Source: Leptolyngbya sp. FACHB-261
GTDB taxonomy: Bacteria; Cyanobacteriota; Cyanobacteriia; FACHB-261
Direction of reading: 5' to 3'
Length of the DNA stretch: 60,206 bases
Assembly: GCF_014696065.1 (NCBI RefSeq)
Contig: NZ_JACJPL010000008.1
Coordinates: 1-60,206, forward strand
The notes under the pieces were generated by a model. It was not told where the DNA came from. It did not search any database and worked only from the letters and a program-made list of their open reading frames with translations. Every line of letters begins with the position of its first letter. The first letter of the stretch is position 1. A program made the translations under genes and the position numbers. Shown here piece by piece: positions 17,466 to 26,529 of this stretch.

Positions 17466-18305
17466 ATGAAGAGGTTTGTTTACGCACTTGTAGCATTTCT
17501 GACATTTATTACTGTGGTTGTTTCTGGCTGTGGAGCCAGCCAAACTGCTGCACCTTCCGGGTCAACAGGAGCGGGGCAAAGTCTTGCGATCAAAGTGGGT
17601 GCCTCACCCGTTCCACACGCTGAAATTCTAAATTTCGTCAAGGATAATCTGGCAACTCAAGCTGGCTTAGATCTGCAAATCGTCGAATTTACCGACTATG
17701 TTCAGCCCAATTTGGCCTTAAAAGATGCTCAGATCGATGCCAACTTTTTCCAACATGTGCCCTATATGGAAGATTTTGGCAAAGAGCGAGGCATCGATAT
17801 GGTTGCCGTTACTAAGGTGCATATCGAGCCCTTAGGAATCTACTCCAGAAAGGTTAAGTCTCTGACTGAGGTGCCGGAGAAGGGCCTTACGGCTATTCCC
17901 AATGATGCTACTAATGCGGGTCGAGCCTTGCTGCTTTTGGCCAACAATAATCTCCTGCAACTGAAGCAGGGCGTAGGGGTTGCAGCAACTGTGCAGGACA
18001 TCACAGGTAACTCTAAAGATCTGGAGATTAAGGAACTCGAAGCGGCCCAGTTGCCACGGGCTCTCGATGATGTTTCGATTGCTGTGATTAATGGCAACTA
18101 TGCGTTGGAATCTGACCTGAAGCCCAGCCAAGATGCCTTGGCTTTAGAGTCGGCCAAAGATAACCCCTACGCCAATGTTTTAGCCGTGCTGCGAGGCCGG
18201 GAGAATGATCCTCCAGTGCAAACTTTAGCCAAGCTGCTGAACTCACCTGAGGTCAAACAATTTATTGATGATAAGTATCAAGGGGCAGTGATTCCTGCGT
18301 TCTGA
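17466..18305 (+). CDS. metQ: Methionine ABC transporter substrate-binding lipoprotein MetQ (NlpA family)
   Basis: 279 residues. The lipoprotein signal has the lipobox VSGC (Cys22). The NlpA-fold body has the family hallmarks VGASPVPHAEIL, IVEFTDYVQPNLAL, IDANFFQHVPYM, YSRKVKSL and AVINGNYAL. It should bind D/L-methionine in the periplasm and deliver it to MetNI. It is the first gene of a tight metQNI set, 34 bp before metN. Related NlpA proteins can bind other compounds, so the ligand is by family inference. Confidence 0.93.
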   Translation: MKRFVYALVAFLTFITVVVSGCGASQTAAPSGSTGAGQSLAIKVGASPVPHAEILNFVKDNLATQAGLDLQIVEFTDYVQPNLALKDAQIDANFFQHVPYMEDFGKERGIDMVAVTKVHIEPLGIYSRKVKSLTEVPEKGLTAIPNDATNAGRALLLLANNNLLQLKQGVGVAATVQDITGNSKDLEIKELEAAQLPRALDDVSIAVINGNYALESDLKPSQDALALESAKDNPYANVLAVLRGRENDPPVQTLAKLLNSPEVKQFIDDKYQGAVIPAF

Positions 18306-18339
18306 TTTCTGTATTCTGATCGACTGAAGCAGGAGGCCC

Positions 18340-19317
18340 GTGATCACAATTCAGGATCTGCGCAAAGTGTATGGTCAGGGCGGTCTGGAGTTAGTGGCTC
18401 TGGATGGGGTTAGCCTTGATGTCCAGCCAGGTGAGGTTTTCGGCGTTCTGGGTCAGAGTGGCGCGGGCAAAAGTACGCTGATCCGTTGCGTTAACTTACT
18501 GGAGCGGCCTACCTCGGGCTCAATTCGGGTAGATGGGCAGGAGCTGACTCAGTTGTCTGGGCCTGAATTGCGACGAGCCCGTCAGCAGATTGGCATGATC
18601 TTTCAGCATTTCAATCTGCTGAGTTCGCGGACCGTAGCGGACAATGTAGCCTTTCCGCTGGAGGTGATTGGTTATAGCCGCCGCAAGCGCCGAGCCAGGG
18701 TGGAGGAACTGCTGGCTCTGGTTGGTTTGGAGGGCAAAGCGCAGGTCTATCCGGCGCAACTCTCGGGCGGACAGAAGCAGCGCGTTGGCATTGCGCGGGC
18801 GCTGGCGTCTGAACCAAAGGTGCTGTTGTCGGATGAGGCCACTTCGGCTCTAGATCCGCAAACCACGCGCTCGATTCTTGAGCTATTACGCGATCTCAAT
18901 CGGCGCTTGGGGCTGACGATCCTGCTGATCACCCACGAGATGAGTGTGGTGAAGCAGATTTGCGACAGTGTGGCGGTGTTGGAGGCGGGGCGCATCGTTG
19001 AGCAGGGGCCGGTCAAGGAATTGGTGGCTCAGCCGGATTCGCTGCTGGCTCAAGAATTCTTCCCCCACCTGAATGGTCATGTACCCCAGGCCGGTGCAAT
19101 CGTGGCCACGATTACCTTTGTTGGCGAGGCTGCAACCCAGCCGTTTATCTCTACACTGGTGCGGCGCTTTGACTTGGAGGTGAATATCCTCAGCGGCAGC
19201 ATTGAAGCGGTGAGCACTCAGCGCATTGGTCAGTTGCAAGTAGAGCTTGCCGGGGCGCAGTTGCAACCGGCTCTGGCCTATTTACAAGATCTCGGCTTGC
19301 GCGTGAAGGTGCAGTGA
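18340..19317 (+). CDS. metN: Methionine ABC transporter ATPase MetN with NIL domain
   Basis: 325 residues. GTG start at 18340, with AGGAGG only three bases upstream. It powers methionine uptake. Walker A GQSGAGKST, Q-loop GMIFQHFNLL, signature LSGGQKQRVGIARAL, Walker B KVLLSDEATSALD and H-loop LLITHEM are all intact. From about residue 248 the NIL (ferredoxin-like) domain follows (IVATITFVGEAATQP to LRVKVQ). In MetN this domain senses cytoplasmic methionine and blocks transport (trans-inhibition). The stop overlaps the metI start (TGATG). Confidence 0.95.
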   Translation: MITIQDLRKVYGQGGLELVALDGVSLDVQPGEVFGVLGQSGAGKSTLIRCVNLLERPTSGSIRVDGQELTQLSGPELRRARQQIGMIFQHFNLLSSRTVADNVAFPLEVIGYSRRKRRARVEELLALVGLEGKAQVYPAQLSGGQKQRVGIARALASEPKVLLSDEATSALDPQTTRSILELLRDLNRRLGLTILLITHEMSVVKQICDSVAVLEAGRIVEQGPVKELVAQPDSLLAQEFFPHLNGHVPQAGAIVATITFVGEAATQPFISTLVRRFDLEVNILSGSIEAVSTQRIGQLQVELAGAQLQPALAYLQDLGLRVKVQ

Positions 19318-19973
19318 TGGAAGGACTGGTCTTATTGCAAAATTTGTGGGCGGCGACGCTGGAGAGCCTCTACATGGTGGGCGTCTCTACCTTGTTTACG
19401 ATCTTGCTGGGCTTGCCCTTGGGGCTAGTCTTGGTGGCGACCCGACGGGGGAATATTCTGGCGGCACCAGGGTTCAATCAGCTGTTGGGCTCGGTGGTCA
19501 ATGTTGGTCGCTCGTTGCCATTCATTATTTTGCTGGTGGCTTTGATTCCACTGACGCGGCTGGTGGTGGGCACTTCGATTGGTAGTACCGCAGCGCTAGT
19601 GCCCTTGACGATTGCAGCGATTCCCTTTTTCGCTCGCATTGCCGAAACTGCGCTGCTGGAAGTGGATCGGGGCTTGGTGGAGGCGGCTCAGGCGATGGGC
19701 TGCGATTACTGGCAGATTATCCTCAAGGTGCTGATTCCAGAGGCTTTGCCCTCACTGGTGTTGGGCATCACGATCACCGTGATTAGTTTGTTGAACTACT
19801 CGGCGATGGCCGGTGCGGTTGGTGGGGGTGGGTTGGGCGATTTGGCTATTCGCTACGGCTACCAGCGCTTCCAAACAGAGGTGATGCTAGCAACGGTGCT
19901 GGTGCTGATCGTGCTGGTGCAACTGGTGCAGGTGTTGGGGGAGTTTATCGCTAAGCAGTTGCGAAGACGCTAA
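19317..19973 (+). CDS. metI: Methionine ABC transporter permease MetI
   Basis: 218 residues from ATG 19317, which overlaps the metN stop. An in-frame GTG at 19314 is the alternative. About five membrane helices are seen, beginning SLYMVGVSTLFTILLGLPLG. The permease EAA loop is present (EAAQAMGCDYWQIILKVLIPEA), and it is the contact site for MetN. The tail is NYSAMAGAVGGGGLGDLAIRYGYQRF, typical of MetI. It completes the metQNI operon. Confidence 0.95.
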   Translation: MEGLVLLQNLWAATLESLYMVGVSTLFTILLGLPLGLVLVATRRGNILAAPGFNQLLGSVVNVGRSLPFIILLVALIPLTRLVVGTSIGSTAALVPLTIAAIPFFARIAETALLEVDRGLVEAAQAMGCDYWQIILKVLIPEALPSLVLGITITVISLLNYSAMAGAVGGGGLGDLAIRYGYQRFQTEVMLATVLVLIVLVQLVQVLGEFIAKQLRRR

Positions 19974-20017
19974 GCGCCTACATTCAAGCCCAGTAACAAG
20001 CCCAGTAACAAGTCCAC

Positions 20018-20671
20018 TCAAGCTCTCAGCTCCTGAGCGGAGTCAAGACGGCTGCGATGTTCTAGGAACCAAGCGTACAGGTCTGGGTTGTTGTAGGTTT
20101 GGGTCCAGGAATTGTGGCCAGCTTCGGGGTAGATGGTGAACTTGACATTGCCGCCGCAGGCTTCCAGGGCTTTGACCATGAGTTCGGTTTCGCTGAGCGG
20201 CACGATCCGGTCGCGGGCGCCATGAAAGGCCCAGACTGGTAAATCCTTAAGCTCGCAAGCTTGTTTGGGGTTGCCGCCACCACAGATGGGTGCGATGGCA
20301 GCAAAGCGTTGCGGTTGGGCAGCGGCCAAATACCAAGTGCCGTAGCCACCCATGCTCAGGCCAGTTAGATAGATCCGGGATGGATCAACGCGATAGGTCT
20401 GGGTGACTTGGTCGAGCAGGGTGCTCAGGAGCGACACTTGCCAATGTTGACCCTGGGGACATTGGGGCGAGACGGTGATGAAGGGGAAATTGGCCTGTTC
20501 TTCAACCAGCTTGGCAATGCCGTGCTGTTTCACTCGGTTTAGATCTGAGCCACGCTCACCAGCACCATGCAGAAACAGGATGAGCGGCCACGATTGTTCT
20601 TCATAGCGCTGGGGCAAGAAGAGCAGGTAGGGATAAGCAGCTTGGGTAATGGGCTGCTGCATCGATTGCAT
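20018..20671 (-). CDS. Alpha/beta-hydrolase, phospholipase/carboxylesterase-like
   Basis: 217 residues with a full alpha/beta-hydrolase core: oxyanion block LILFLHGAGERGSD, nucleophile elbow LTGLSMGGYGTW, acid in GARDRIVPLSE, and catalytic His in EAGHNSW. The spacing fits the prolyl-oligopeptidase/dienelactone-hydrolase-like esterases often annotated as phospholipase or PHB depolymerase-like. No signal peptide is seen, so it is cytoplasmic. The substrate is unknown. Starts at ATG 20671 or 20662 are both possible. It is convergent with metI, and the spacer has a short direct repeat (AGCCCAGTAACA twice). Confidence 0.88.
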   Translation of the reverse strand: MQSMQQPITQAAYPYLLFLPQRYEEQSWPLILFLHGAGERGSDLNRVKQHGIAKLVEEQANFPFITVSPQCPQGQHWQVSLLSTLLDQVTQTYRVDPSRIYLTGLSMGGYGTWYLAAAQPQRFAAIAPICGGGNPKQACELKDLPVWAFHGARDRIVPLSETELMVKALEACGGNVKFTIYPEAGHNSWTQTYNNPDLYAWFLEHRSRLDSAQELRA

Positions 20672-21246
20672 GGCTTTTAAGGGTAGTTAAGGCTGGTTTA
20701 GTGAGTGATTTTAAGTGGTTTTTGAGGAGTTGTTTTGCTCAAAGCTTTTGGTTAAAGAAGGTGATTAAGGAATGCGCGGATCTTCTTCAGCCTCAACTTG
20801 AGCAATCATCCAAGGGGTTGGTAGGTTTTCAAAGGGTTGGTCTTGACTATGGCTGGTGCGGTAGTCTGCTTGGGTTCTGGGCAGTGACTTTAGCCAACCT
20901 CTGACTCTGTTGATTAAAACGTTTGCTCTCCACATGGCGTTTCTCCAGCTTTTATAAGGTCAAGTTATTTAGATAGATTCTAGTGAGCCTCGTTGGTTTT
21001 ATTTTCCACCTTCTACGAAAATGGAGCTCTGCTCTTTGGTACAGATTTGTGCTCGCGTGTCTGGAGCTTTTTATGTCCCAGGGTCAAGGTATTTTAAGTT
21101 GAAGGTCTAAGGCATTGTTGCTATGGGTAGCGAGCTAGATCTAGGCCTGGGGATGGGGTATTTGTGGGCACAAATGAGTTTACTGAAGGTTATTGCCTAT
21201 GCCTCGGTATGGCAAGGCAAAGATCTGTTTTAAGGAGAAATCAATC
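20672..21246. other. Intergenic region
   Basis: No gene, RNA or repeat was recognised in 575 bp. A 67-codon frame at 20701-20904 starts with GTG without a ribosome site and was not accepted. Confidence 0.35.
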
Positions 21247-21657
21247 ATGGCTCAAACTCAAAAACAGGGACGGCCAAACGACCAGCAGCCTGATGAATGG
21301 CAACAGGATTTGAACCCTAACCCACAAGCGGGTCAGAACACTGGGCTGGAGAGTTCATCCTCTGAAAAAGATTCTCCCAATGCGTTTGAAATCAAGGAAC
21401 TCCATCAATATCTGGAAGGCTATAACAGCGGCGACCTGAAGAAAATTCGGGTATTGCCTACCGGAACCCGTTTGCAGCAGGGTGCTAAATATCTGGACCT
21501 AAAGGATCCGGAACGCAAGGAGTTCACGGCAATGGGAAACATGGAAGCTGGGCCTGATAACTGGTATGTGCCCAAGTCCGAAATGGACTACCCGCTCTGG
21601 AACCGCTTGACCGGGGTGCAGGAGCCTGAACGCCTAGATGAGCCTTCGGAGACCTAA
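21247..21657 (+). CDS. Conserved hypothetical hydrophilic protein
   Basis: 136 residues from ATG 21247, preceded by AAGGAG at good spacing. Residues 1-50 are Gln/Asn/Ser/Pro-rich and probably disordered. The rest forms a compact conserved-looking domain: FEIKELHQYLEGY, KIRVLPTGTRLQQGAKYLDL, EFTAMGNMEAGPDNWYVPKSEMDYPLWNRL. There is no catalytic motif, signal peptide or membrane segment. I recall similar small proteins of unknown function in other bacteria but no name. The stop codon TAA lies within the first bases of the GC-rich repeat element that follows. Confidence 0.75.
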   Translation: MAQTQKQGRPNDQQPDEWQQDLNPNPQAGQNTGLESSSSEKDSPNAFEIKELHQYLEGYNSGDLKKIRVLPTGTRLQQGAKYLDLKDPERKEFTAMGNMEAGPDNWYVPKSEMDYPLWNRLTGVQEPERLDEPSET

Positions 21658-21899
21658 CCCCCCAACCCCCTTCTCTCTTACTTACACCCGGAGGGAAGGG
21701 GGAGGCAAGGAATTAAACCCATACAAGAGCTAAGTAAGTCAATAATAAAATCCGGCTCCCCAGGTTGGAGACCTAACCCCCCAGCCCCCTTCCCTGCGAG
21801 GGAAGGGGGAGGCAAGGCGGTAAAACCCATAAAAGCCGATAAGGCCAACCCCAAATCCGGCTCCCCTCTCCCCGCGGGAGAGGGGCTGGGGGTGAGGTC
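21648..21899 (+). repeat. Dispersed GC-rich double-hairpin repeat, two units
   Basis: Units start at 21648 and 21767 with GGAGACCTAACCCCCC. Each has a C-run/G-run hairpin (CCTTCCCT/AGGGAAGG), an AT-rich middle (AAGAGCTAAGTAAGTCAAT in unit 1) and a second hairpin (CTCCCCTCTCC/GGGAGAGGGG) ending GTGAGGTC. Unit 1 lacks the second hairpin. The same element occurs three times in the opposite orientation at 25897-26337. The gene's stop codon is inside the left end. Confidence 0.85.
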
Positions 21900-21901
21900 A
21901 A

Positions 21902-21936
21902 AGCCCCCAGTCGCAACTGACGCTGCACTGGGGGCT
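21902..21936. terminator. Hairpin between convergent genes
   Basis: AGCCCCCAGT and ACTGGGGGCT form a perfect 10-bp stem with a 15-nt loop, followed by ACTGTTTG. It lies between the hypothetical gene at 21247 and the convergent WGxxGxxG protein. Bidirectional terminator by position. Confidence 0.5.
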
Positions 21937-21979
21937 ACTGTTTGACTCAGGTGGTCAATGGGTGAGGCGTTTAGTAGTC

Positions 21980-22273
21980 TTAGTAGTCGCTGGAACCAGG
22001 GGTGCCGACAACCTCGGGGTCACGATAACGTGCGACTGTACCATCGTCCTGTTTTTCACTCTTGCGGCCTAGCAGGCCGAAAAGACCTAGCAGACCCAGC
22101 AGGCCCCAATCGCCATCGGCGTAGTTGCCATCAAAAACACCATCGGGAGTGGTGTCGACGTTAGAGGTGCCGGTGGTATTTGTTTGCGCAGAGGCAGGTA
22201 GAACGGTGGTCAGAGTCGCCAAGCTCAGCGCGACTGCACTGGCTCCGATAACCTTTGGTAAATTGAGTTTCAT
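21980..22273 (-). CDS. Small exported WGxxGxxG-type protein
   Basis: 97 residues. The signal peptide ends ASAQ (residue 30), then comes an Asn/Thr/Asp-rich linker with DGVFDGNYADGD. The segment W56-GLLGLLGLFGLLGRK is a Trp-Gly-led, Gly/Leu-rich hydrophobic stretch followed by basic residues. It matches the WGxxGxxG-CTERM pattern of small cyanobacterial and other bacterial surface proteins. Unlike the usual form, where the motif is at the extreme C-terminus, here 27 hydrophilic residues follow (ending TPGSSDY). Function unknown. Start ATG 22273 has AAGGATTT upstream. Confidence 0.75.
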   Translation of the reverse strand: MKLNLPKVIGASAVALSLATLTTVLPASAQTNTTGTSNVDTTPDGVFDGNYADGDWGLLGLLGLFGLLGRKSEKQDDGTVARYRDPEVVGTPGSSDY

Positions 22274-22377
22274 GGCTAAATCCTTAAATCCTTATTGATG
22301 GTTTGTATCTGGTCGTTATAGTCCTAGGTTAGTCACAATCAATAAGGCTAGAAATCACTCCTTAGCAATAACTCCAG

Positions 22378-23745
22378 CTATAACTCTAAGCTGGCATTCC
22401 GCTGCGCCGCAGCTTTAACTTGACGGGGTAGCCTCACTCGAAAGGTAGAGCCCTGGTTGACTTCACTGTTTACTGTGATGGCGCCGCCCATGAGCTTGAC
22501 TAGGGAACGAGTAATTGCTAACCCTAAGCCCGTCCCACCATACCGACGCGTGAAGGATTGATTGGCCTGGTGAAACTCTTGAAAAATGGATTCTATGTCG
22601 GTGGAAGCAATACCGATACCGGTGTCCTGAACCTCTAGTAAGAGGAAGTCGGGGATTGGCTCCTGGATAGCTACCCGAACTTCGCCAACTTCAGTGAACT
22701 TAATGGCGTTGGAAAGCAAGTTGACCAGCACTTGACGCAGGCGGTCTGGGTCGTTGACCACCCAAGGATCAGGGAGATCGGCCCTGATTTGCAAGTCCAG
22801 CTTTTGCTCTACAGCCAGGGGCCGTAGTTCGTCTATGGTTTCATGCACCAGCTCAGTGAGATTGAATCGCTCTGGTCGCAATTCCATACGGCCAGATTCG
22901 AGTCTGGAGATATCGAGAATATCGTCGATCAGTCGTAGCAGGTTTTTGCCATTGTTTAGGATTCGCTCTAGCATGTCTTGTTGCGGCGGCGCCAACTTTT
23001 GCTTAGGGCGGAGCAGCAGTTGCGCGAAGCCAAGAATGGCATTCATTGGCGTGCGCAGCTCGTGGGACATGGTGGCGAGGAACTGCGATTTCAGCCGGCT
23101 GACTTCCAACAGATGCATGTTCTGAGTTTGGATGCGGCGCAGCTGTTCTTCTTTTTGTCTGCGCGTGCTGATGTCGCGCACTAGCCAGCGCAGCACGACT
23201 GCTTCACTCTGTAGCCCAGGCATGGCCGCAACGGTGAGAGCAGCCTCAAAGGGGGATTGCTCTCGGGGTTGTAAGTGGACTTCCCATTCCTGGACGGGCC
23301 TGCCCTGTTGTAGCCACCACAGCTTGCTGCGAAAAACAGAGCGCATGGGTATATCAATAAACAGCGCTAGCGGTTTACCGACCAGGAAATGCTGTTCAAC
23401 ATTGAGCAGTTGAGAAGCTACGCGGTTGGCTTGTTGAATGACACCATTGCTGTCGGTGACGAGGTAGCCATCAGGCGCGAATTCGAACAATTCACGGTAG
23501 CGTTGCTCTTGAGTTTCAGCGGCGGCGCGGGCTGCTACCAACTGCTCATTCTGTATCCGCAATTCTTCTTCAGATACCCGTAATTCTTCTAGGGTTGAGT
23601 GAAGCTGATCGAGGGATTCCTTGACCAGATCGTTTTTTGAGTCAGGGGCTTCATCAATACACTGTTGCAGGACAGTTGCTCTGCGCAGCGCTTCTTCAAT
23701 TTGCTGTGTCAGAAGCCCCCCTACCATCCTGCGTGCTTGGTCCAC
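22378..23745 (-). CDS. PAS-domain sensor histidine kinase
   Basis: 455 residues, soluble. N-terminal coiled coil (residues 45-82, LEELRVSEEELRIQNEQL), PAS 83-195 (FEFAPDGYLVTD; HFLVGKPLALFI), HisKA with phospho-acceptor H228 (MSHELRTPMNAI), and HATPase with N346 (NLLSNAIKF), DTGIGI and GGTGLGLAI. The HisKA type is that of hybrid kinases, but no receiver domain is attached. The PAS resembles those in the kinase at 23920-25728 and the PAS-Crp protein at 37537-39027. The first start is GTG 23745. ATG 23727 (residue 7) is the alternative. Confidence 0.9.
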   Translation of the reverse strand: MDQARRMVGGLLTQQIEEALRRATVLQQCIDEAPDSKNDLVKESLDQLHSTLEELRVSEEELRIQNEQLVAARAAAETQEQRYRELFEFAPDGYLVTDSNGVIQQANRVASQLLNVEQHFLVGKPLALFIDIPMRSVFRSKLWWLQQGRPVQEWEVHLQPREQSPFEAALTVAAMPGLQSEAVVLRWLVRDISTRRQKEEQLRRIQTQNMHLLEVSRLKSQFLATMSHELRTPMNAILGFAQLLLRPKQKLAPPQQDMLERILNNGKNLLRLIDDILDISRLESGRMELRPERFNLTELVHETIDELRPLAVEQKLDLQIRADLPDPWVVNDPDRLRQVLVNLLSNAIKFTEVGEVRVAIQEPIPDFLLLEVQDTGIGIASTDIESIFQEFHQANQSFTRRYGGTGLGLAITRSLVKLMGGAITVNSEVNQGSTFRVRLPRQVKAAAQRNASLEL

Positions 23746-23919
23746 TTTTTCTGTTTACTTAAGTTGAGTCTAAAAGAAGGTGGTCAGACTAGAAGCCTAG
23801 AAAGGCCCTAAAAATTCTTCATCAGTATATCGAAAGATGTTAAGAGGTTGCGTGATGAGAATGACAGCATAGACTTTAAGATACTTTGCCATCTGGTCTG
23901 ACGCCTGATCTGCCTCCTA

Positions 23920-25728
23920 TCAGTCTTGAAAGCGACAGGGCCACTCTAGTGTAAAGGTTGTTCGATCTGAACTGCTTTCTACCCAAATTTTGCCACCTAG
24001 CTGCTCGGTTAATCTCTGCACCAGGGCTAAACCAAGGCCAGTACCACCGTACTTCCAGGGATCACTATTGGGAACCCGGTAAAAACGTTCGAATAGATGG
24101 GGCAATGACTGAGGTGGAATTTCTATACCCGTGTTACTGACGCTGAGTTGAACTGTATCAGTGTTGATACAAGCTGACAGGGTGATTTCTTCATCGGAAG
24201 GAGTATATTTGCAAGCATTAACTAATAACTCCTTGATAACCCGTCTTAGGTTAGATGCGTCGCAAACCAAAGTCGGCAAAGCAGCGGGTACGTCTAGAGT
24301 TAGACGCTGCTGTTGGGCTTGAGCTTGCGGCTGAAAAGATTGCAGAATTTCGGACAGCCAAGGTTGTAGTTGAATCGGTTCTAGCGAGGAGGAATCTGTA
24401 TTAATCCTGGGCTGCTGAAAGGTGAGCAGGTCCTCAATGAGTTCGACTTCCCGATTACATTCGTTCTCTAGGATTTGTAAATAGTGATTGAGTTTCTGAA
24501 TTGCTAAATTAGGGTCTGTTCTGGCTAGAGAATCAGTAGCCGAGGCTTGGAGCAATGGCTTTAGCTGATTGAAGCCAATCTTCAGCATATTAATAGCCAG
24601 CTTTATATTACTTAAAGGTGTGCGCAGCTCGTGGGAGATGGTGCTTAAAAACTCGTTTTTGAGTTGATCTAGCTGCTCTAGTTCTTGGGTTTGGGCTTGA
24701 GTTTGGGCTTGAGCGGCTTGATAAAAACGAGCTTGGCGAATGGCAATAGCGCACTGATTAGCAACCTGGCGAACTAAACGGACCTCTAGGTCAGAAAAGC
24801 TACTGTCTTTGAGCTTATATAGCCAAATATCGCCAATTACGCCGCTACCTAGAATAGGACAGGCCAATATAGCGGCCTGCGGCTGCGGGCTGGGCGGCTC
24901 TAAATGGCAGAACTGAAGCTCTTGACCTTGTAGGAGCTGGTTATAGATCTCGGGCCAGCTTGCCATTGGGGTTTCAGGGTTCTGGGGGAAGGTGGTGGAG
25001 AACTGGTGACTCAGCCGAGAGCGGCCATGTGGGTCGCGGCCATGTGGGTCATAGAAGTCATACAGGCTGATGGCGCAGTTGCTGGCATTGAGCACGAGCC
25101 CTAACTCTCGCACTGCGGTCTGCAAGATCTGTTGCTCGTCCAGGCTGTCTCGAACCTGGTCGGTGATCCGCTTCAAGGCGGCCTCGAAGTCGAGGGCTTG
25201 TTGCAGCTCGGTGCTGGCCTGCTCAGCCGTGGCAGTATTGCGTAGATAGAAATGTAGGGCTGAGATTTGGCCTGCCGAGTTCTGAACCGTGGTGACGCTC
25301 AGTTCGGCGACAAAAGCTGGCTGACTGTAGGGTTGCAACTGGAATTGCCACTGGCCGGATTCAGTATTGAGGTCTGTACGATTCAGCTCAGCTAGAAGTT
25401 GTCTAAACCGCCGACGTTCAGACAAGACAACAAGAACCGCTAGGGGTTTACCGATTAAATGCTTGAGCGGGCAGCCTAGCATTTGCGCTGCTTGTTGGTT
25501 GGCAGCCTGAATGATGCCTAGGTGGTTGGTGATTAAATAGCCTTCGTTGCCTGACTGAGAAAGCTCTCGGTATTGCCGATGCTCAGTAGCCATAGCTCGC
25601 TGTGACAGAAGCAGTAGTTTATTCTGCTGCTCTAACTGAGCCAGGACGATTTGCAATTTTTCTAACTGCAATCCTTCTGGCCGCAATTCTTCTGGATTGC
25701 CATCGGATTCTGCGAAGGCTTCTGTCAT
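23920..25728 (-). CDS. PAS-GAF sensor histidine kinase
   Basis: 602 residues. Coiled coil 15-50, PAS 51-168 (NEGYLITNHLGIIQAANQ; HLIGKPLAVLV), GAF about 185-340, coiled coil with a Gln-rich AQTQAQTQ segment, HisKA with H366 (ISHELRTPLSNIK), and HATPase with N504 (VNACKYT) and GGTGLGLALVQ. From residue 178 it matches the transmitter half of the 952-residue kinase at 4890-7748 almost block for block. The GAF region has a five-residue tandem duplication, DPHGRDPHGR. It lies 174 bp upstream of the kinase at 22378 on the same strand, so they may share a transcript. Confidence 0.9.
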   Translation of the reverse strand: MTEAFAESDGNPEELRPEGLQLEKLQIVLAQLEQQNKLLLLSQRAMATEHRQYRELSQSGNEGYLITNHLGIIQAANQQAAQMLGCPLKHLIGKPLAVLVVLSERRRFRQLLAELNRTDLNTESGQWQFQLQPYSQPAFVAELSVTTVQNSAGQISALHFYLRNTATAEQASTELQQALDFEAALKRITDQVRDSLDEQQILQTAVRELGLVLNASNCAISLYDFYDPHGRDPHGRSRLSHQFSTTFPQNPETPMASWPEIYNQLLQGQELQFCHLEPPSPQPQAAILACPILGSGVIGDIWLYKLKDSSFSDLEVRLVRQVANQCAIAIRQARFYQAAQAQTQAQTQELEQLDQLKNEFLSTISHELRTPLSNIKLAINMLKIGFNQLKPLLQASATDSLARTDPNLAIQKLNHYLQILENECNREVELIEDLLTFQQPRINTDSSSLEPIQLQPWLSEILQSFQPQAQAQQQRLTLDVPAALPTLVCDASNLRRVIKELLVNACKYTPSDEEITLSACINTDTVQLSVSNTGIEIPPQSLPHLFERFYRVPNSDPWKYGGTGLGLALVQRLTEQLGGKIWVESSSDRTTFTLEWPCRFQD

Positions 25729-25896
25729 GGGACTAAGCTAACAGCCTGAGCTTAGGGTTTGCAGAGTAGGCAAATTAGGCAAATCAGGGGATGGTGGTAT
25801 GTGGGTTCGGAACTAAAAAGCTTGGCAGGAACTCGCTAAAAGCTGGGAGAAAAGCGCTTACATTCTAGGAATGATAGGCGCAATTTGGTTGGAGGG

Positions 25897-26337
25897 ACCT
25901 CACCCCCAGCCCCTCTCCCGCGGGGAGAGGGGGGCCGGATTTTATTGTTGACTTAGTTGGCTCTTGTATGGGGTTTAATGACTCCGCCTTCCCTCTAGGT
26001 GTAAGTAAGAGAGAAGGGGGTCGGGGGGTTTCTGAGGACCTCACCCCCAGCCCCTCTCCCGCGGGGAGAGGGGAGCCGGATTTTATTGTTGACTTACTTA
26101 GCTCTTGTATGGGTTGTAGCGCTTTGCCTCCCCCTTCCCTCGCAGGGAAGGGGGTTGGGGGGTTAGGTCTCCGGGTTTGGGGGTTTGAGGACCTCACCCC
26201 CAGCCCCTCTCCTGCGAGGAGAGGGGAGCCGGATTTTGTTGTTGACTTACTTAGCTCTTGTATGGGTTGTAGCGCTTTGCCTCCCCCTTCCCTCGCAGGG
26301 AAGGGGGTTGGGGGGTTAGGTCTCCGTTTAGGTCTCC
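25897..26337 (-). repeat. Three tandem units of the GC-rich double-hairpin repeat
   Basis: Units start at 25897, 26038 and 26191 (141, 153 and 147 bp). Each reads ACCTCACCCCCAGCCCC on the plus strand, hairpin CCTCTCC(GCG)GGAGAGG, GAGCCGGATTTTATTGTTGAC, TTACTTAGCTCTTGTATGGG, a second hairpin and GGGGGGTTAGGTCTCC. This is the inverse orientation of the copies at 21648-21899. The right end directly abuts the stop codon of the minus-strand gene at 26338. Long open frames in this stretch are repeat artefacts. Confidence 0.88.
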
Positions 26338-26529
26338 TTATTCACCTCGCGGGCAGGTGCAGGCTTGGACGCGGGTGCCGTTGAAGATTTCCCAGCCGGG
26401 GTGGTCGGATTCGCCGTCCCAGCGGAAGCGACCGGGGATGTTGATGCCGCCGCTGGCAAGCTTGACGGCGACATGGCCAGCGAAATAGAAGCGCTCCCCG
26501 GTTCCGAGGGTGCCAAAGGTTGTCCACAT
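26338..26529 (-). CDS. Small hypothetical protein
   Basis: 63 residues from ATG 26529, with AGGAACTGAATT upstream as a plausible ribosome site. The sequence looks coding: mixed composition, FYFAGHVAVKLASGGINIPG, WDGESDHPGWEIFNGT and a C-terminal CTCPRGE with two Cys. No family recognised. Two other frames in the same stretch are also open, but their Pro/Arg- or Ser/Ala-rich translations look like shadows. Its stop codon directly abuts the GC-rich repeat cluster. Confidence 0.5.
   Translation of the reverse strand: MWTTFGTLGTGERFYFAGHVAVKLASGGINIPGRFRWDGESDHPGWEIFNGTRVQACTCPRGE

Noticed and set aside
20701-20904. 67-codon frame after the esterase gene
   Set aside because: GTG start, no Shine-Dalgarno, composition not protein-like and no motif.
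25865-26384. Long Pro/Gly/Ser-rich frames on both strands
   Set aside because: Produced by the tandem GC-rich repeat units; they run through hairpins and repeat spacers.
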